NCBI RefSeq assembly: GCF_025860405.1
Contig: NZ_CP063785.1
Coordinates: 1,426,001 to 1,490,000, forward strand
Origin: Tolypothrix sp. PCC 7712
GTDB taxonomy: Bacteria > Cyanobacteriota > Cyanobacteriia > Cyanobacteriales > Nostocaceae
DNA: 64,000 bases
Direction of reading: 5' to 3'
Within the stretch, counting starts at the first letter, position 1. The number at the start of each line of letters is the position of its first letter. A program made the translations under genes and the position numbers. This document shows, piece after piece, positions 53,694 through 62,528 of the stretch. The notes beneath the pieces were generated by a model. The model was not told the DNA's origin and did no database searches. It worked only from the letters and a program-made list of their open reading frames with translations.

Positions 53694-53912
53694 ATGATTG
53701 AACAGACACTCGATAAAGCACTGTGCTTAGACAGTCAAACTAGAGAATCTGTGAATGAAGAATTGGAGAAAATCTTCAATTTACTGGTAGATTTTCAAGA
53801 GCATAACCCACGAGTTTATCAACTCTTATGCGAGTACAAAAGGGATTTGAGTTTGGCAGATGCAATACAGGCACTTGCACAAACCTTGGAAGTTTTGAAA
53901 TCAGACGAATAG
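53694..53912 (+). CDS. small helical hypothetical protein
   Basis: Encodes 72 residues, acidic and almost wholly helical (TRESVNEELEKIFNLLVDFQEHNPRVYQLLCEYKRD). No known motif. It starts 30 bp after the preceding gene's stop and precedes the interrupted gene at 53952 by 39 bp, so it belongs to the same transcription unit. Confidence 0.55.
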   Translation: MIEQTLDKALCLDSQTRESVNEELEKIFNLLVDFQEHNPRVYQLLCEYKRDLSLADAIQALAQTLEVLKSDE

Positions 53913-53951
53913 CGTTGTTACGAGCAATTACCAAGATTTAGGTTAATCAAT

Positions 53952-54432
53952 ATGAATGTACAGCAACAAACTCAACAAGCTTGGGATGCATTAATGGGTA
54001 TTGACAAGCGACATTATGTACTCACTGGCTTTTATGAAGAAGAATTCAGGAGTCAGGAGCCAGAATTCAGCCATGAATTCTGTGCGAGTGGCGGATGAAT
54101 ATTGGTCTAAAACCTCGTCCCTTGTGGACGAGATAGGGGTTGAAACTTTTCCTAAAACACCATCCCTTTATGGGTGGTGTATTCTGACTCCTGTATTCTG
54201 ACTTCTGACTCCTTTTTATGCATTAGGAGATGCATTTTTGATTAGCGGTCAAAATCCCACTTATCAAAACCAAATAGTTCTGGTGGAACATCGTGGGAAA
54301 TCTCAAATTAATCACTGGGATTTCAGATGTAATCGCTTGGAATGCCGACAGCGGCCTACTATTACAACCAATGGTGATGATGGGAACGGTAATTTGAAAA
54401 GAAAAGCTCCATCACTTCAGGTGTACAGCTAA
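53952..54432 (+). pseudogene. small gene interrupted by a MITE-like element
   Basis: The first 27 codons (to ...YVLTGF) break off at TTTTATG (54030-54036). The frame resumes at a second TTTTATG (54214-54220) as TTT TAT GCA TTA, giving YALGDAFLISGQNPTYQNQIV. Removing 184 bp (element plus one duplicate) restores a clean 98-codon gene ending at 54432. As it stands the first part stops within the element. The restored protein is hydrophilic with a central beta-rich stretch; family not recognised. Confidence 0.7.
54037..54213. mobile_element. 177-bp MITE-like insertion with 7-bp target duplication
   Basis: The element is flanked by TTTTATG on both sides and has imperfect inverted ends built from CAGGAGTCAGGAGCCAGAAT and ATTCTGACTCCTGTATTCTG. 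The inside holds two hairpins: CCTCGTCC/GGACGAG around TTGT (about 54112-54132) and CACCATCCC/GGGTGGTGT (about 54158-54180). It has no gene, so it must be moved by a transposase encoded elsewhere. Confidence 0.7.
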
Positions 54433-54496
54433 GGATGAAATTACTAATTTTTTTGAAGCTACGCTTAAGCCCAAAAATTAATCATGGTCACTAAAT

Positions 54497-55567
54497 ATGG
54501 TACAAACAATACCTAACCCTACTGTTGATGCATTTCTTCAAAATGCTGTAGTTGAAAATTACAACTTCTCTCAACTTAATAAGACCCGTATTCGTTTCAA
54601 AATTCAACTGAAGAAAACCACTAAAAGTAACGCTCCGAAATGGACTGATGTTTTAAAATCTGAGGGTGAATCAGAATCGGATCTCATTAAAGTTAAGTCT
54701 TCAGAAGTTGGATTAAAAGGTATCAAAGTTTTCAAAGCATTGGATGAAGCAGCCAGTCAATTGCGACAAGAAATAGCTTCAGTTCAAGAATGGATGAATG
54801 CTGATAATGGTGACTGGATTTGTCCAATTGACCTCGCGCCATTGGTTTGGAGTCAACTACTAAATATTCGGGATTCAATTGCTCCGACTCTTCGTGCTCA
54901 GTTACAAGACGACTATGAGCAGGGCTTGGCAGATTACATTGAACGTATTGAAAATTTTCTCTCTCTCAATGCTTGGCAACTACCAACAGATAAGCAATCT
55001 GAAGTTCAAACTAACTTACTCAAGGCTTTTCCCCTATTGTCAGAACTAGAAGATTATCTCCAGGTAGTCATTGGTAGACCTGTAATTATCCCAGCATTAT
55101 CTGAACAACTCAATGAGCAACAAGCCGATTGCCTAAAACAAATCACCCAGTTTATCCAGCAGTACGACCAAAATCTCGAACAAAGATTAAAGGAAGCGGC
55201 GATTGCTGGTGGTGAAGAACTTGCAGCCCAATTACTTGAAGAACTGGCTGATTGGGAGCCAGGGCGCAAGCCAGTCCAATTCAAACGCAAGATGGAAAAA
55301 CACCTGAAAAAAGTTCGAGTACTACTAGCTAATGCAAGCCCAGAAGCAGGAAAGAGTCTGCAACAGATGATGGAACATTTGGATTCGATTGTGAATGACC
55401 CAACAATTGAATCGAAGAATTTGGGGTCAGATGGGCGCTCGCAGTTGCAACAGAAGATGGATGCAATTTACTCCAAGCTACTCTCTGAACAACGCAACTT
55501 GCAAAAGTTGACCAGTGAAGATGTTGGGCTGACAGTGGCGACTGTTAAATCATTCAAATTCCGTTAG
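54497..55567 (+). CDS. hypothetical helical protein
   Basis: Encodes 356 residues. The first 60 residues are basic with FKIQLKKTTKSNAPKW; the remainder is long helices, probably coiled coil (QADCLKQITQFIQQYDQNLEQRLKEAAIAGGEELAAQLLEELADWEPGRK, KRKMEKHLKKVRVLLA). It lies directly before the DUF1257-DUF2997-AAA operon, 37 bp upstream of it, and may be co-transcribed and partner to it. Family not recognised. Confidence 0.6.
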   Translation: MVQTIPNPTVDAFLQNAVVENYNFSQLNKTRIRFKIQLKKTTKSNAPKWTDVLKSEGESESDLIKVKSSEVGLKGIKVFKALDEAASQLRQEIASVQEWMNADNGDWICPIDLAPLVWSQLLNIRDSIAPTLRAQLQDDYEQGLADYIERIENFLSLNAWQLPTDKQSEVQTNLLKAFPLLSELEDYLQVVIGRPVIIPALSEQLNEQQADCLKQITQFIQQYDQNLEQRLKEAAIAGGEELAAQLLEELADWEPGRKPVQFKRKMEKHLKKVRVLLANASPEAGKSLQQMMEHLDSIVNDPTIESKNLGSDGRSQLQQKMDAIYSKLLSEQRNLQKLTSEDVGLTVATVKSFKFR

Positions 55568-55603
55568 ATAAAAAACCTTTTCAACTTCTTCATGAGGTAA
55601 ATT

Positions 55604-56053
55604 ATGTCTCATTTCTCAACAGTGAAAACAAAACTCACCAACTGTGAGTGCTTAGTACAAGCTTTGCAAGATTTGAAGCTATTACCTGAAGTCTACGAAA
55701 CACCTCATCCACTCAAAGGATACTACGGTAATCAGGAGAGGCAAAGTGCGGAGATTGTTATCCCTAACCACACGCTCAAAGTCCGTGCAGATATCGGCTT
55801 TCGATGGAATGCAACAGATGGCGCATATCAATTAATCCACGATGCTTACGAGACAGTTCCTAAGCTAGGACAAAACTTCTTTACTCATCAGTTAATGCAG
55901 GTTTATGGTAAGCGGATGGTTCGTGCTAAAGCAGCCCAACTACAAGAGCAGTTCGGGGAGTGCAGCATCACAGAAGAAAGCAACGGTCAGGTGCAAACCC
56001 TACGGCTGACTTTTGCCGCACATCAACAAACACAGCAATACCTCAGGAGATAA
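55604..56053 (+). CDS. DUF1257 (Ycf35-like) protein
   Basis: Encodes 149 residues. The opening MSHFSTVKTKLTNCECLVQALQDL, the YYGNQERQSAEIVI region, DIGFRWNATDGAYQLIHDAY, and the C-terminal LTFAAHQ are typical of DUF1257/Ycf35. Function in this family is unknown. In cyanobacteria it is encoded beside DUF2997 and an AAA ATPase, exactly as here, so the three probably form a complex. It is followed after 3 bp by the DUF2997 gene. Confidence 0.85.
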   Translation: MSHFSTVKTKLTNCECLVQALQDLKLLPEVYETPHPLKGYYGNQERQSAEIVIPNHTLKVRADIGFRWNATDGAYQLIHDAYETVPKLGQNFFTHQLMQVYGKRMVRAKAAQLQEQFGECSITEESNGQVQTLRLTFAAHQQTQQYLRR

Positions 56054-56056
56054 ATT

Positions 56057-56278
56057 ATGGAACGAGCCATACTCATACATTTCAATTCAGTTACAGGAGA
56101 AGTGAAGGTAGAAGCCCAGGGTTTTGAAGGGCTTGCCTGCCTTGAAGCGACTCAACCAATTGAGGAAGCGTTGGGGGTTGTGGAAGGCGATGCCTACGGC
56201 GGTAAACTACGCACCTTCAAGCCAGAAGCACAACAGCAACGGATCACCTCAAATCATCAAATACGCCTACAGCAATAA
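56057..56278 (+). CDS. DUF2997 protein
   Basis: Encodes 73 residues. RAILIHFNSVTGEVKVEAQGFEGLACLEATQPIEEALG matches DUF2997, a small partner protein regularly found between DUF1257 and the AAA ATPase. It is probably soluble and globular. The remaining residues (KLRTFKPEAQQQ) are a flexible tail. Spacing of 3 bp from the previous stop indicates tight translational linkage. Confidence 0.85.
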   Translation: MERAILIHFNSVTGEVKVEAQGFEGLACLEATQPIEEALGVVEGDAYGGKLRTFKPEAQQQRITSNHQIRLQQ

Positions 56279-56350
56279 GAAAAATGGGGAATCAGCACAT
56301 TCCCCTAAAACAAAATTCTCCCTTGCAAACTACCAAAAAAATTCAAAACT

Positions 56351-56680
56351 ATGAACCTATCCAATATTTTCAGCACTCTGGACTCGCAAATTCCGATTGT
56401 GGCATTGGAAGTGCTATCCCCAGAGGAAGCCACAATCATTCAATGGCTAACAACAACTGCTCAAGAAAAGCTCACCCTACCAGTGTACTTCTGGAACTTA
56501 GGAGTTTCTACCTTAGAGCAATGCCTGATTGCTGTTGATGGGGGACTGGTATTCAAGCCAGTGCCAGATTACAAAAAACCGCCTCTTGCTGACCCATTGA
56601 TATTTATCTTTGATTGCATCAACAGCTTTGATGGTGCTGGTGTGTTTATCTTAGGTGATGTTCACCCATTTATCGGCAAA
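56351..56680 (+). CDS. AAA ATPase, exon 1 (group II intron-split gene)
   Basis: Exon 1 encodes 110 residues, MNLSNIFSTLDSQIPIVALE ... GVFILGDVHPFIGK. It is the N-terminal domain of the cyanobacterial AAA ATPase that pairs with DUF1257/DUF2997 (Ycf46-like in its N-terminal layout). It stops being homologous exactly at the GTGCG intron border. Unspliced translation adds only VRFVG before a stop. With exon 2 (from 59134) the spliced protein has 539 residues. Confidence 0.85.
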
Positions 56681-57268
56681 GTGCGATTCGTTGGCTAGAA
56701 ACCAATCCCAATAGGGCTTAAGGAGGATTAGCCGCTTAAGATTCATGAGAATCTTTTGATAACTGAATAACAATGTAGGTGCAAAACCTACCCTCCAAGT
56801 GCTGGAGTGAAAGCATATCCCCTACTGTAGAGACTAGCCATCAATCGGTAAAGCGGGGATAAAAGGTGGAAATACTGCAAGCCTAATGTGGTAATCACCA
56901 AGCAAAGTATCCATGAGTAAAGCCAAGGCTTAAAGACACGTCTGAATCATCGTGATAAAACAGTAGCGCAATCAGGCTGAATCGCTACAACCAAAAGGTA
57001 AAGGATAAAGGACTGGCAAATTTTACCTTGACCAGTATGCACTCCCAATAAACCCGGTGAATAGTGTCACTCTAAAGATACATAGCATTGTTATTCGGAA
57101 CGAAGTAACCCGTTATTTACTCTCAGATGGTCGAGTATCTGAGTAGGTGCTAACCGGATGTAATAACGTGGAGAGATTGAGTAAGAAGCAAATGTTTAAT
57201 TGTAATGATTGAAATATGCTGACGTACTCACAATGATTTGAAAGGATTGGTCTGATTAGGAAGTATAT

Positions 57269-59023
57269 ATGTCTAATACGAGTTTAAAGACTACGGCGGA
57301 ATGGAATACGATACCCTGGCGAAAGTTAGAACGTAGCGTATACAAGCTTCAGAAAAGAATATACCAAGCTTCTCAACGTGGTGATACTAAGGCAGTCCGC
57401 AAACTCCAAAAAACCCTGATGAGGTCTTGGTCTGGAAAAGCTCTTGCAGTAAGAAAAGTCACCCAAGATAACCAAGGAAAGAAGGCAGCAGGTATTGACG
57501 GTGTAAAATCCCTTAAACCATCAGCCAGACTCACTTTGGTAATGAATATGAAGCTTAACCATAAGGTAAAAGCAACTCGTAGAGTATGGATTCCAAAACC
57601 CGGAAACGTTGAAAAACGACCACTAGGAATACCCACAATGCAAGATAGAGCAACTCAATCGCTTGTCAAACTGGCATTAGAACCAGAATGGGAGGCAAAA
57701 TTTGAGCCCAATAGTTACGGTTTCAGACCCGGACGCAATGCCCATGATGCAAGAGAAGCAATATTTAATAGTATCAGATACTCAAACAAATGGGTATTAG
57801 ATGCTGATATTTCAAAATGCTTCGATAAAATAAACCACGAAAAACTATTGACCAAAATTAACACATTCCCGACCATGAGGAGGCAAATAAAAGCATGGTT
57901 GAAAGCAGGAGTACTAGACAATGGTCATTTCTCAGAAACTACTGAGGGAACGCCACAAGGCGGTGTAATATCTCCACTATTAGCCAATATTGCCTTACAT
58001 GGGCTAGAAAAGCTAGTAAAGGAGTTTGCAGCCAGCCAGAGAGGAGGAAAGGTGAAGAATCAGAACAGTATATCCCTAATTAGATATGCAGACGATTTTG
58101 TGATTCTTGCCCCCAATAAAACTCAAATAATAGTACTCAAAGAAATAGTAAAAACGTGGTTAGCAGAAATGGGACTGGAATTAAACCCTAACAAAACCCG
58201 TATAGTTTCGACTTTCAAAAGCTCAGAGATATTCGCCTCGCAAGAAGTAGGATTTAATTTCCTCGGTTTCAATGTGAAACAATACAAAGTGGGAAAGAAT
58301 GACTCTGGAAAATTATCGAACGGTAAAAAGTTAGGGTATAAAACACTCATCAAGCCTAGTGTAAAATCAGTAAAGAAACACTACGATGACATAGCAAGAA
58401 TAATCGATAATCACAAAAATGCTGCACAAGAAACACTAATAAGTAAACTTAACCCTGTAATCAGGGGATGGGTTAACTATTACTCAACATCAGTGAGTAA
58501 AGAGATATTCTCAAAGCTAAGTCATCTAATATATCAGAAGCTGAAACGCTGGGGAAAACGTCGTCACCCTGACAAGTCTAATGTATGGGTAACCAAGAAA
58601 TATTGGCATACAGTAGGTGGCGATAACTGGGTATTCGCAGCAACAAAGAACGGAGAAATCACAATGAGGCTATTCAAACACTCACAAAAAGAAATTGTGA
58701 GACACGTAAAAGTAAAAGGTGATGCCTCACCGTTCGATGGGAACTTAAAATATTGGAGTTCAAGAAAGGGCGAAAATCCCTTAGTACCTAAAAGAGTAGC
58801 AATACTACTTAAAAAGCAAAAGGGGAAATGCTCTCATTGCGGATTGTACTTTAGAGAAGATGACCTAATCGAGATTGACCATATCATTCCTAAATCGCAA
58901 GGTGGAAAGGATGTATACGACAATCTGCAAGCATTACATAGGCATTGTCACGACGTTAAAACTGCCACTGACAACTCTTATAATCAACCTAAGAGCGATA
59001 CAGAAATAAATGTGATGTGGTAG
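57269..59023 (+). CDS. group II intron-encoded protein (RT-maturase-HNH)
   Basis: Encodes 584 residues. Reverse transcriptase motifs include KRPLGIPTMQDR, FEPNSYGFRPGR, TPQGGVISPLL and the catalytic RYADDFVI near 271. The maturase domain X covers about 370-480 (VNYYSTSV). An HNH endonuclease ends the protein: CSHCGLYFREDDLIEIDHIIPKSQ ... CHDVKT. All three domains look intact, so the intron should be able to splice and retrohome. The stop codon lies 35 bp before domain V. Confidence 0.93.
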   Translation: MSNTSLKTTAEWNTIPWRKLERSVYKLQKRIYQASQRGDTKAVRKLQKTLMRSWSGKALAVRKVTQDNQGKKAAGIDGVKSLKPSARLTLVMNMKLNHKVKATRRVWIPKPGNVEKRPLGIPTMQDRATQSLVKLALEPEWEAKFEPNSYGFRPGRNAHDAREAIFNSIRYSNKWVLDADISKCFDKINHEKLLTKINTFPTMRRQIKAWLKAGVLDNGHFSETTEGTPQGGVISPLLANIALHGLEKLVKEFAASQRGGKVKNQNSISLIRYADDFVILAPNKTQIIVLKEIVKTWLAEMGLELNPNKTRIVSTFKSSEIFASQEVGFNFLGFNVKQYKVGKNDSGKLSNGKKLGYKTLIKPSVKSVKKHYDDIARIIDNHKNAAQETLISKLNPVIRGWVNYYSTSVSKEIFSKLSHLIYQKLKRWGKRRHPDKSNVWVTKKYWHTVGGDNWVFAATKNGEITMRLFKHSQKEIVRHVKVKGDASPFDGNLKYWSSRKGENPLVPKRVAILLKKQKGKCSHCGLYFREDDLIEIDHIIPKSQGGKDVYDNLQALHRHCHDVKTATDNSYNQPKSDTEINVMW

Positions 59024-59058
59024 TGAGAAGTACCCACGACTTGGGTCAAGTCATTGAG

Positions 59059-59092
59059 GAGCCGTATGAGGTGAAAGTCTCAAGTACGGTTT
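59059..59092 (+). ncRNA. group II intron domain V
   Basis: A 34-nt hairpin starting GAGCCGTATGAGGTGAAAGT and ending TACGGTTT. It contains the AGC catalytic triad at the base, a bulge, and a GAAA-type loop, as required for splicing. It lies 35 bp after the maturase stop. Confidence 0.85.
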
Positions 59093-59133
59093 TGAAGACC
59101 AGCAGGATTGGTGACAGTCTTGCTGAGTTTAAT

Positions 59134-60423
59134 AACTCTCCTCAACTATCGTGGGATATTTTGACCAGAGTGAAAAATCTTTACCACCGACTCAAACCCA
59201 CTGAGAAAAGAATTATCTTTCTGGGACAAAACATCGAACTACATGAATCTTTGGTACGCCTCATTCCCTACTGTGAAGTGCCACTACCCTTGGTCGAGCA
59301 GATTGAGGAACATTTACAGTCTTACCTGCAATATTTGTTAGAGTCAGCACAAGAGCAAGAAGTACAGTTCACAGTTTCCTTGGCTGCGGAAGAAAGAGAA
59401 ACTTTGGCAAGGGCTGCACTAGGCTTGACGCTTGAGGAAATTAGCGACTTCCTCCGCTTAACAGTCAAAGAGCGTTTGAGCCGCAATGGTATCGTCATAG
59501 ATGCTACTGTCACGCCATTAGTTGTTAAATACAAAACTCGGCTACTTGCACAAATGGGTATTGAGTTGGGCAAGCCAGCAACTATCCCATTCGGTGGGCT
59601 TGACTTATTGCGTGAGTGGTTGCAACGGCGGCGGCGATTGTTTACACAAGAAGCGCGATCGCTGCGTCTACCTCAGCCTAAAGGTGTTCTGTTGGCAGGT
59701 CCACCAGGAACAGGTAAATCAATAGTTGCCAAAAACATTGCTACTATTCTCAATCTACCGCTACTGCAACTAGACATTGCATCAATGCTGGGTAGTTTAG
59801 TAGGTGAGTCTGAGGGCAACGTCCGCCGCGCACTTAAAACAGCACAAGCCATTGCCCCCTGCATTTTATGGATAGACGAAATTGAGAAAGCTTTGTCTGG
59901 ACAGGGTGATACAAGTGGAGTTTCCCAACGCATTTTGGGCAATATCCTCACATTCATGAGTGAGTGTACTGCTGGGGTTTTTGTTGTGGCTACCTGTAAC
60001 GATCCATCAGCACTGCCAAGTGAACTCAAGAGAAAGGGCAGGTTTGATGAATTATTCTTCGTTGATTTACCAACTGAGCCTGAGAGAAGCCAAATCCTCT
60101 CTATTCATCTCCAAAGATTCGGTATCACGGTTGAAGATGAGTATCTCGAAGCGATCGCCGCTAACACTGTGAAGTTCTCAGGAGCCGAACTCGAAACCCT
60201 AGCAGCCGAAGCCGCATTACTAGCTTTTGATGAAGGACGACCGCAGCAGGTTACTTTAGGGGACTTGGAAAATTGTCGAAACTCTATCACTCCATTGGCA
60301 GTACAAGATGCGGCGGCTGTTGAAAGAATGCGAGATTGGGCAAAGGCGGCAAGAGCGGCTTCTGTTGTCGTTGAACAAACCACTAAGTCATTGAAGACAG
60401 CACGATTCCGTCACTTGAACTAA
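59134..60423 (+). CDS. AAA ATPase, exon 2
   Basis: 429 residues after splicing. Walker A is GPPGTGKS (residues 299-306 of the spliced protein). Walker B is ILWIDEIEKAL, followed by an arginine-finger region (LKRKGRFDELFFVDLP) and sensor 2 GAELETLAAEAA. The open frame runs back to 59017 into intron sequence (EVKVSSTVLKTS), which would not be present in the mature protein. With DUF1257 and DUF2997 it probably forms an ATP-driven remodelling complex whose target is unknown. Confidence 0.88.
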   Translation, partial: NSPQLSWDILTRVKNLYHRLKPTEKRIIFLGQNIELHESLVRLIPYCEVPLPLVEQIEEHLQSYLQYLLESAQEQEVQFTVSLAAEERETLARAALGLTLEEISDFLRLTVKERLSRNGIVIDATVTPLVVKYKTRLLAQMGIELGKPATIPFGGLDLLREWLQRRRRLFTQEARSLRLPQPKGVLLAGPPGTGKSIVAKNIATILNLPLLQLDIASMLGSLVGESEGNVRRALKTAQAIAPCILWIDEIEKALSGQGDTSGVSQRILGNILTFMSECTAGVFVVATCNDPSALPSELKRKGRFDELFFVDLPTEPERSQILSIHLQRFGITVEDEYLEAIAANTVKFSGAELETLAAEAALLAFDEGRPQQVTLGDLENCRNSITPLAVQDAAAVERMRDWAKAARAASVVVEQTTKSLKTARFRHLN

Positions 60424-60606
60424 TCAATTTGGGCGATCGCTTTGATCTACTAGAAGCAATCGCCCAATAAGTGAAATTTTGAGATGGCAACAACAAGAAA
60501 ATATTGTAGCAATGCACAATTCATGGAAATATTTTTCTGAATATTGGGGAAATGCTTTGATTGGTGCTTACTTCAGTAATGATGAGAAATTATGGAGAGA
60601 AAAACT

Positions 60607-60975
60607 ATGCCAAAGATTAAGTATTTGAATATTTTTGTTGCAACATCAGGAGCAGTAGTAATAGTTATCGGAGGCATGATTGGTGTTAAAGGAGCAATTG
60701 CAGGGTCAGGCGCAAAAAGTTGGATTTCCGGCGTATCTCTAATGCTAGGGGGAGTAGGATTGCAAGCAATAGCCTTAGACCGTTTCTTGAAAAATCAAAT
60801 CGAAGAAGAAATCAACAGAACTTTAAATCAAAGGCTTAAGGCAATACCAAAAACTTGTAGAGGTTGCCGAAATTTTCACGGCATTGAATATGGAGCAGTA
60901 AAGCTGGTTTGCGCTATTTATCCGCATGGAGTAGATGAGACTACTTGCCCAGATTACGAGAAATTCAGTATCTAA
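60607..60975 (+). CDS. small membrane protein with C-terminal Cys motif
   Basis: Encodes 122 residues from ATG 60607; GGAGAG lies seven bases upstream, inside an earlier in-frame ATG at 60592. Two membrane helices (IFVATSGAVVIVIGGMIGV, SGVSLMLGGVGLQAIAL) are followed by a charged helix and CRGCRNF with C...YPHGVDETTCPDYE, four Cys suited to metal binding. This soluble motif resembles short domains in cyanobacterial plasmid proteins. Function unknown. Single-gene unit after the AAA operon. Confidence 0.6.
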   Translation: MPKIKYLNIFVATSGAVVIVIGGMIGVKGAIAGSGAKSWISGVSLMLGGVGLQAIALDRFLKNQIEEEINRTLNQRLKAIPKTCRGCRNFHGIEYGAVKLVCAIYPHGVDETTCPDYEKFSI

Positions 60976-61108
60976 AACATTCAAAGTCAAATAGACATTT
61001 ACTTTGTTGTTTCAAGGTTAATTATTACAAATTGCTCAAAATATTAGCCAGAGAGTGTGTCACTACAAAAGGCTTTCACCCACTACAGATAGGCTATAGA
61101 GGGCATCC

Positions 61109-61378
61109 ATGACACGACGCAAGTTAAAAAAGATAGATAAATTTGCACAAGCCCTGATTAATCAAAGGGGTTGCTCAATCTCCCCAGGAGAATATGAGTA
61201 TGTCTCTGTTGGTGCAACATTAATTAGAGAGCATTTAAAAACTTTTTTTGATGGCACTGGTGTACAGCCACCAGAATTGAAAACTGTAAAAAACTGGTTT
61301 TATAGTGATTGTCCTGATTGGGCGATCGCGGTGCTAACGCGAGCATTAATTTCCCGAAATCAGGAAACTCCCCAATAA
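61109..61378 (+). CDS. hypothetical protein
   Basis: Encodes 89 residues. The N-terminus is basic (TRRKLKKIDKFAQALINQRG) and the middle is SISPGEYEYVSVGATLIREHLKTFF, then aromatic LKTVKNWFYSDCPDWAIAVL. It could bind nucleic acid given the basic start. An unusual feature is a HIP1 site inside the gene. Family not recognised. Confidence 0.5.
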   Translation: MTRRKLKKIDKFAQALINQRGCSISPGEYEYVSVGATLIREHLKTFFDGTGVQPPELKTVKNWFYSDCPDWAIAVLTRALISRNQETPQ

Positions 61379-61448
61379 TCCAAACTTCTATTGCCCACAC
61401 AACGACGGGTAATTTAGGATTTAAACAGTTCAACAGTTCGACCTGAAA

Positions 61449-61781
61449 ATGGAGATAATAACCATTAAACAATGCCGCAATTTATTAAAAATTCAATCTA
61501 GAGATACCATAAACAAGTATTTGAAAACCTTGAACTTATTTGGCAACAAGTACCTTAACTGGGAGCAGTTCCGACAAGTATTAGAACTTCAAATCTACCT
61601 GGGACTGAAACATGGGAGAAATAGCATATCGTGCTTTCGTCAAATGACTCGTCAAGAACTAGACCAGACATTTCAAATATATGGAGTTCAGGTAGATGCC
61701 AGATTAGCAGCAATACAAAAAATACATAGAGACTCAGTACCTCAAAAACCAGTTTGTGTAGTAAGTCTTTTAAAAGAGTGA
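61449..61781 (+). CDS. hypothetical DNA-binding-like protein
   Basis: Encodes 110 residues. ITIKQCRNLLKIQSRDTINKYLKTLNLFGNKYLNWEQFRQVLELQIYLGL has the rhythm of a MerR/excisionase-like helix-turn-helix, where KIQSRDTINKYLKTLNL is a possible recognition helix. No family was recognised with confidence. Its place in the mobile-element module makes an excisionase or regulator role plausible. Confidence 0.5.
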   Translation: MEIITIKQCRNLLKIQSRDTINKYLKTLNLFGNKYLNWEQFRQVLELQIYLGLKHGRNSISCFRQMTRQELDQTFQIYGVQVDARLAAIQKIHRDSVPQKPVCVVSLLKE

Positions 61782-62282
61782 ACTGCTGATTTAATTCTCA
61801 TTACAGCTTCCTACAGATTCATTACAAGCCTTTAAAGGGTTTTTGTCCTTGATAACAAAATACATTCATCTTGCTGAATTTACCAAAAATAAGCTTGTAG
61901 AATTCCCCAAAAAACTATAGATAGGAGTAATACCGCAACACTACAAAATCTAAACCTTTACCCAGTAGGGGTTAAACAGATTGTTAGGAAGCTGATTGTA
62001 CATAAATCCATTATTAAATCCCCAATTTAAGTACAAATTTTTTTCAATTTGGTACAGGTGTAGTATTCAGTAAATAAATACAAGTGTCCATATATACGGA
62101 GATATCATGATGTTTAAAAGAATAGGAAACCAGGGTGTAAGGGTGTATGGGTATAGGGGTGTATGGGAAAGAATTAACCTGAGAATTAAGATACAAATTA
62201 CTCAAAAACTCTGTTGATTTCTCCCTAAACCCTCACACCCCCACACCCGCAATAGATTCTGAGTAATAACAGGAAAAACAAT
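61782..62282. other. gene-free region, AT-rich
   Basis: Five hundred base pairs with no supported gene. It carries GCCTTTAAAGGG (near 61830-61841) and the GGGTGTA-type inverted repeat listed separately. Confidence 0.4.
62131..62250. repeat. GGGTGTA/CACCC inverted dispersed repeat
   Basis: GGGTGTAAGGGTGTATGGG with a following GGGGTGTATGGG (62133-62167) pairs with CCCTAAACCCTCACACCCCC and ACACCC (62223-62249). The arms enclose about 55 bp of AT-rich DNA. This is a typical short mobile repeat of filamentous cyanobacteria. Confidence 0.55.
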
Positions 62283-62528
62283 GTGTATAGGAGAGAGAAA
62301 TATACAAAAACATCTCTTGATGGTGCAACTGAAACAATAGAAACAGAAGAAAAAAATTCATCAGGGTTGTTAGAATTTTGTGCAGCCATTATCGCAATTA
62401 CTCTCTCAATATTGACAGCCACTTTAATTTTGCAAAGTGTTAATCATGCCAGTAGTACTAGAGGATTGGATAAGCCAATCAACCAATCTGAGAAATATTT
62501 GTCAGAAGATCCGATCAGCCACAATTAG
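62283..62528 (+). CDS. small single-pass membrane protein
   Basis: Encodes 81 residues from GTG 62283. The single hydrophobic helix is LLEFCAAIIAITLSILTATLILQSV (about 28-52), with an acidic N-terminal part (DGATETIETEEKNSS) and a polar C-terminal part. The next gene starts inside it in another frame. It may be a leader or a small membrane partner. Family not recognised. Confidence 0.4.
   Translation: MYRREKYTKTSLDGATETIETEEKNSSGLLEFCAAIIAITLSILTATLILQSVNHASSTRGLDKPINQSEKYLSEDPISHN

Larger units (their letters stand above)
56681..59133 (+). mobile_element. group II intron interrupting the AAA ATPase gene
   Basis: The 2,453-bp intron begins with GTGCG, the standard group II 5' end, directly after codon 110. 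It carries a reverse transcriptase-maturase in domain IV (57269-59023). Domain V is at 59059-59092, and domain VI follows before an AT-ending 3' border at 59133 (AC at 59136 is equally in frame). Exons rejoin in frame as GK|NSPQLSWD. Insertion into a conserved host gene without destroying it depends on splicing. Confidence 0.9.

Noticed and set aside
54238..54432. Short + frame reading MISGQNPTYQNQ as a separate gene
   Set aside because: It is the 3' part of the gene interrupted by the MITE-like element.
59017..59133. Apparent N-terminus of the AAA ATPase (VVRSTHDLGQVIEEPYEVKV)
   Set aside because: This stretch is group II intron domain V/VI sequence; the true N-terminus is exon 1 at 56351.
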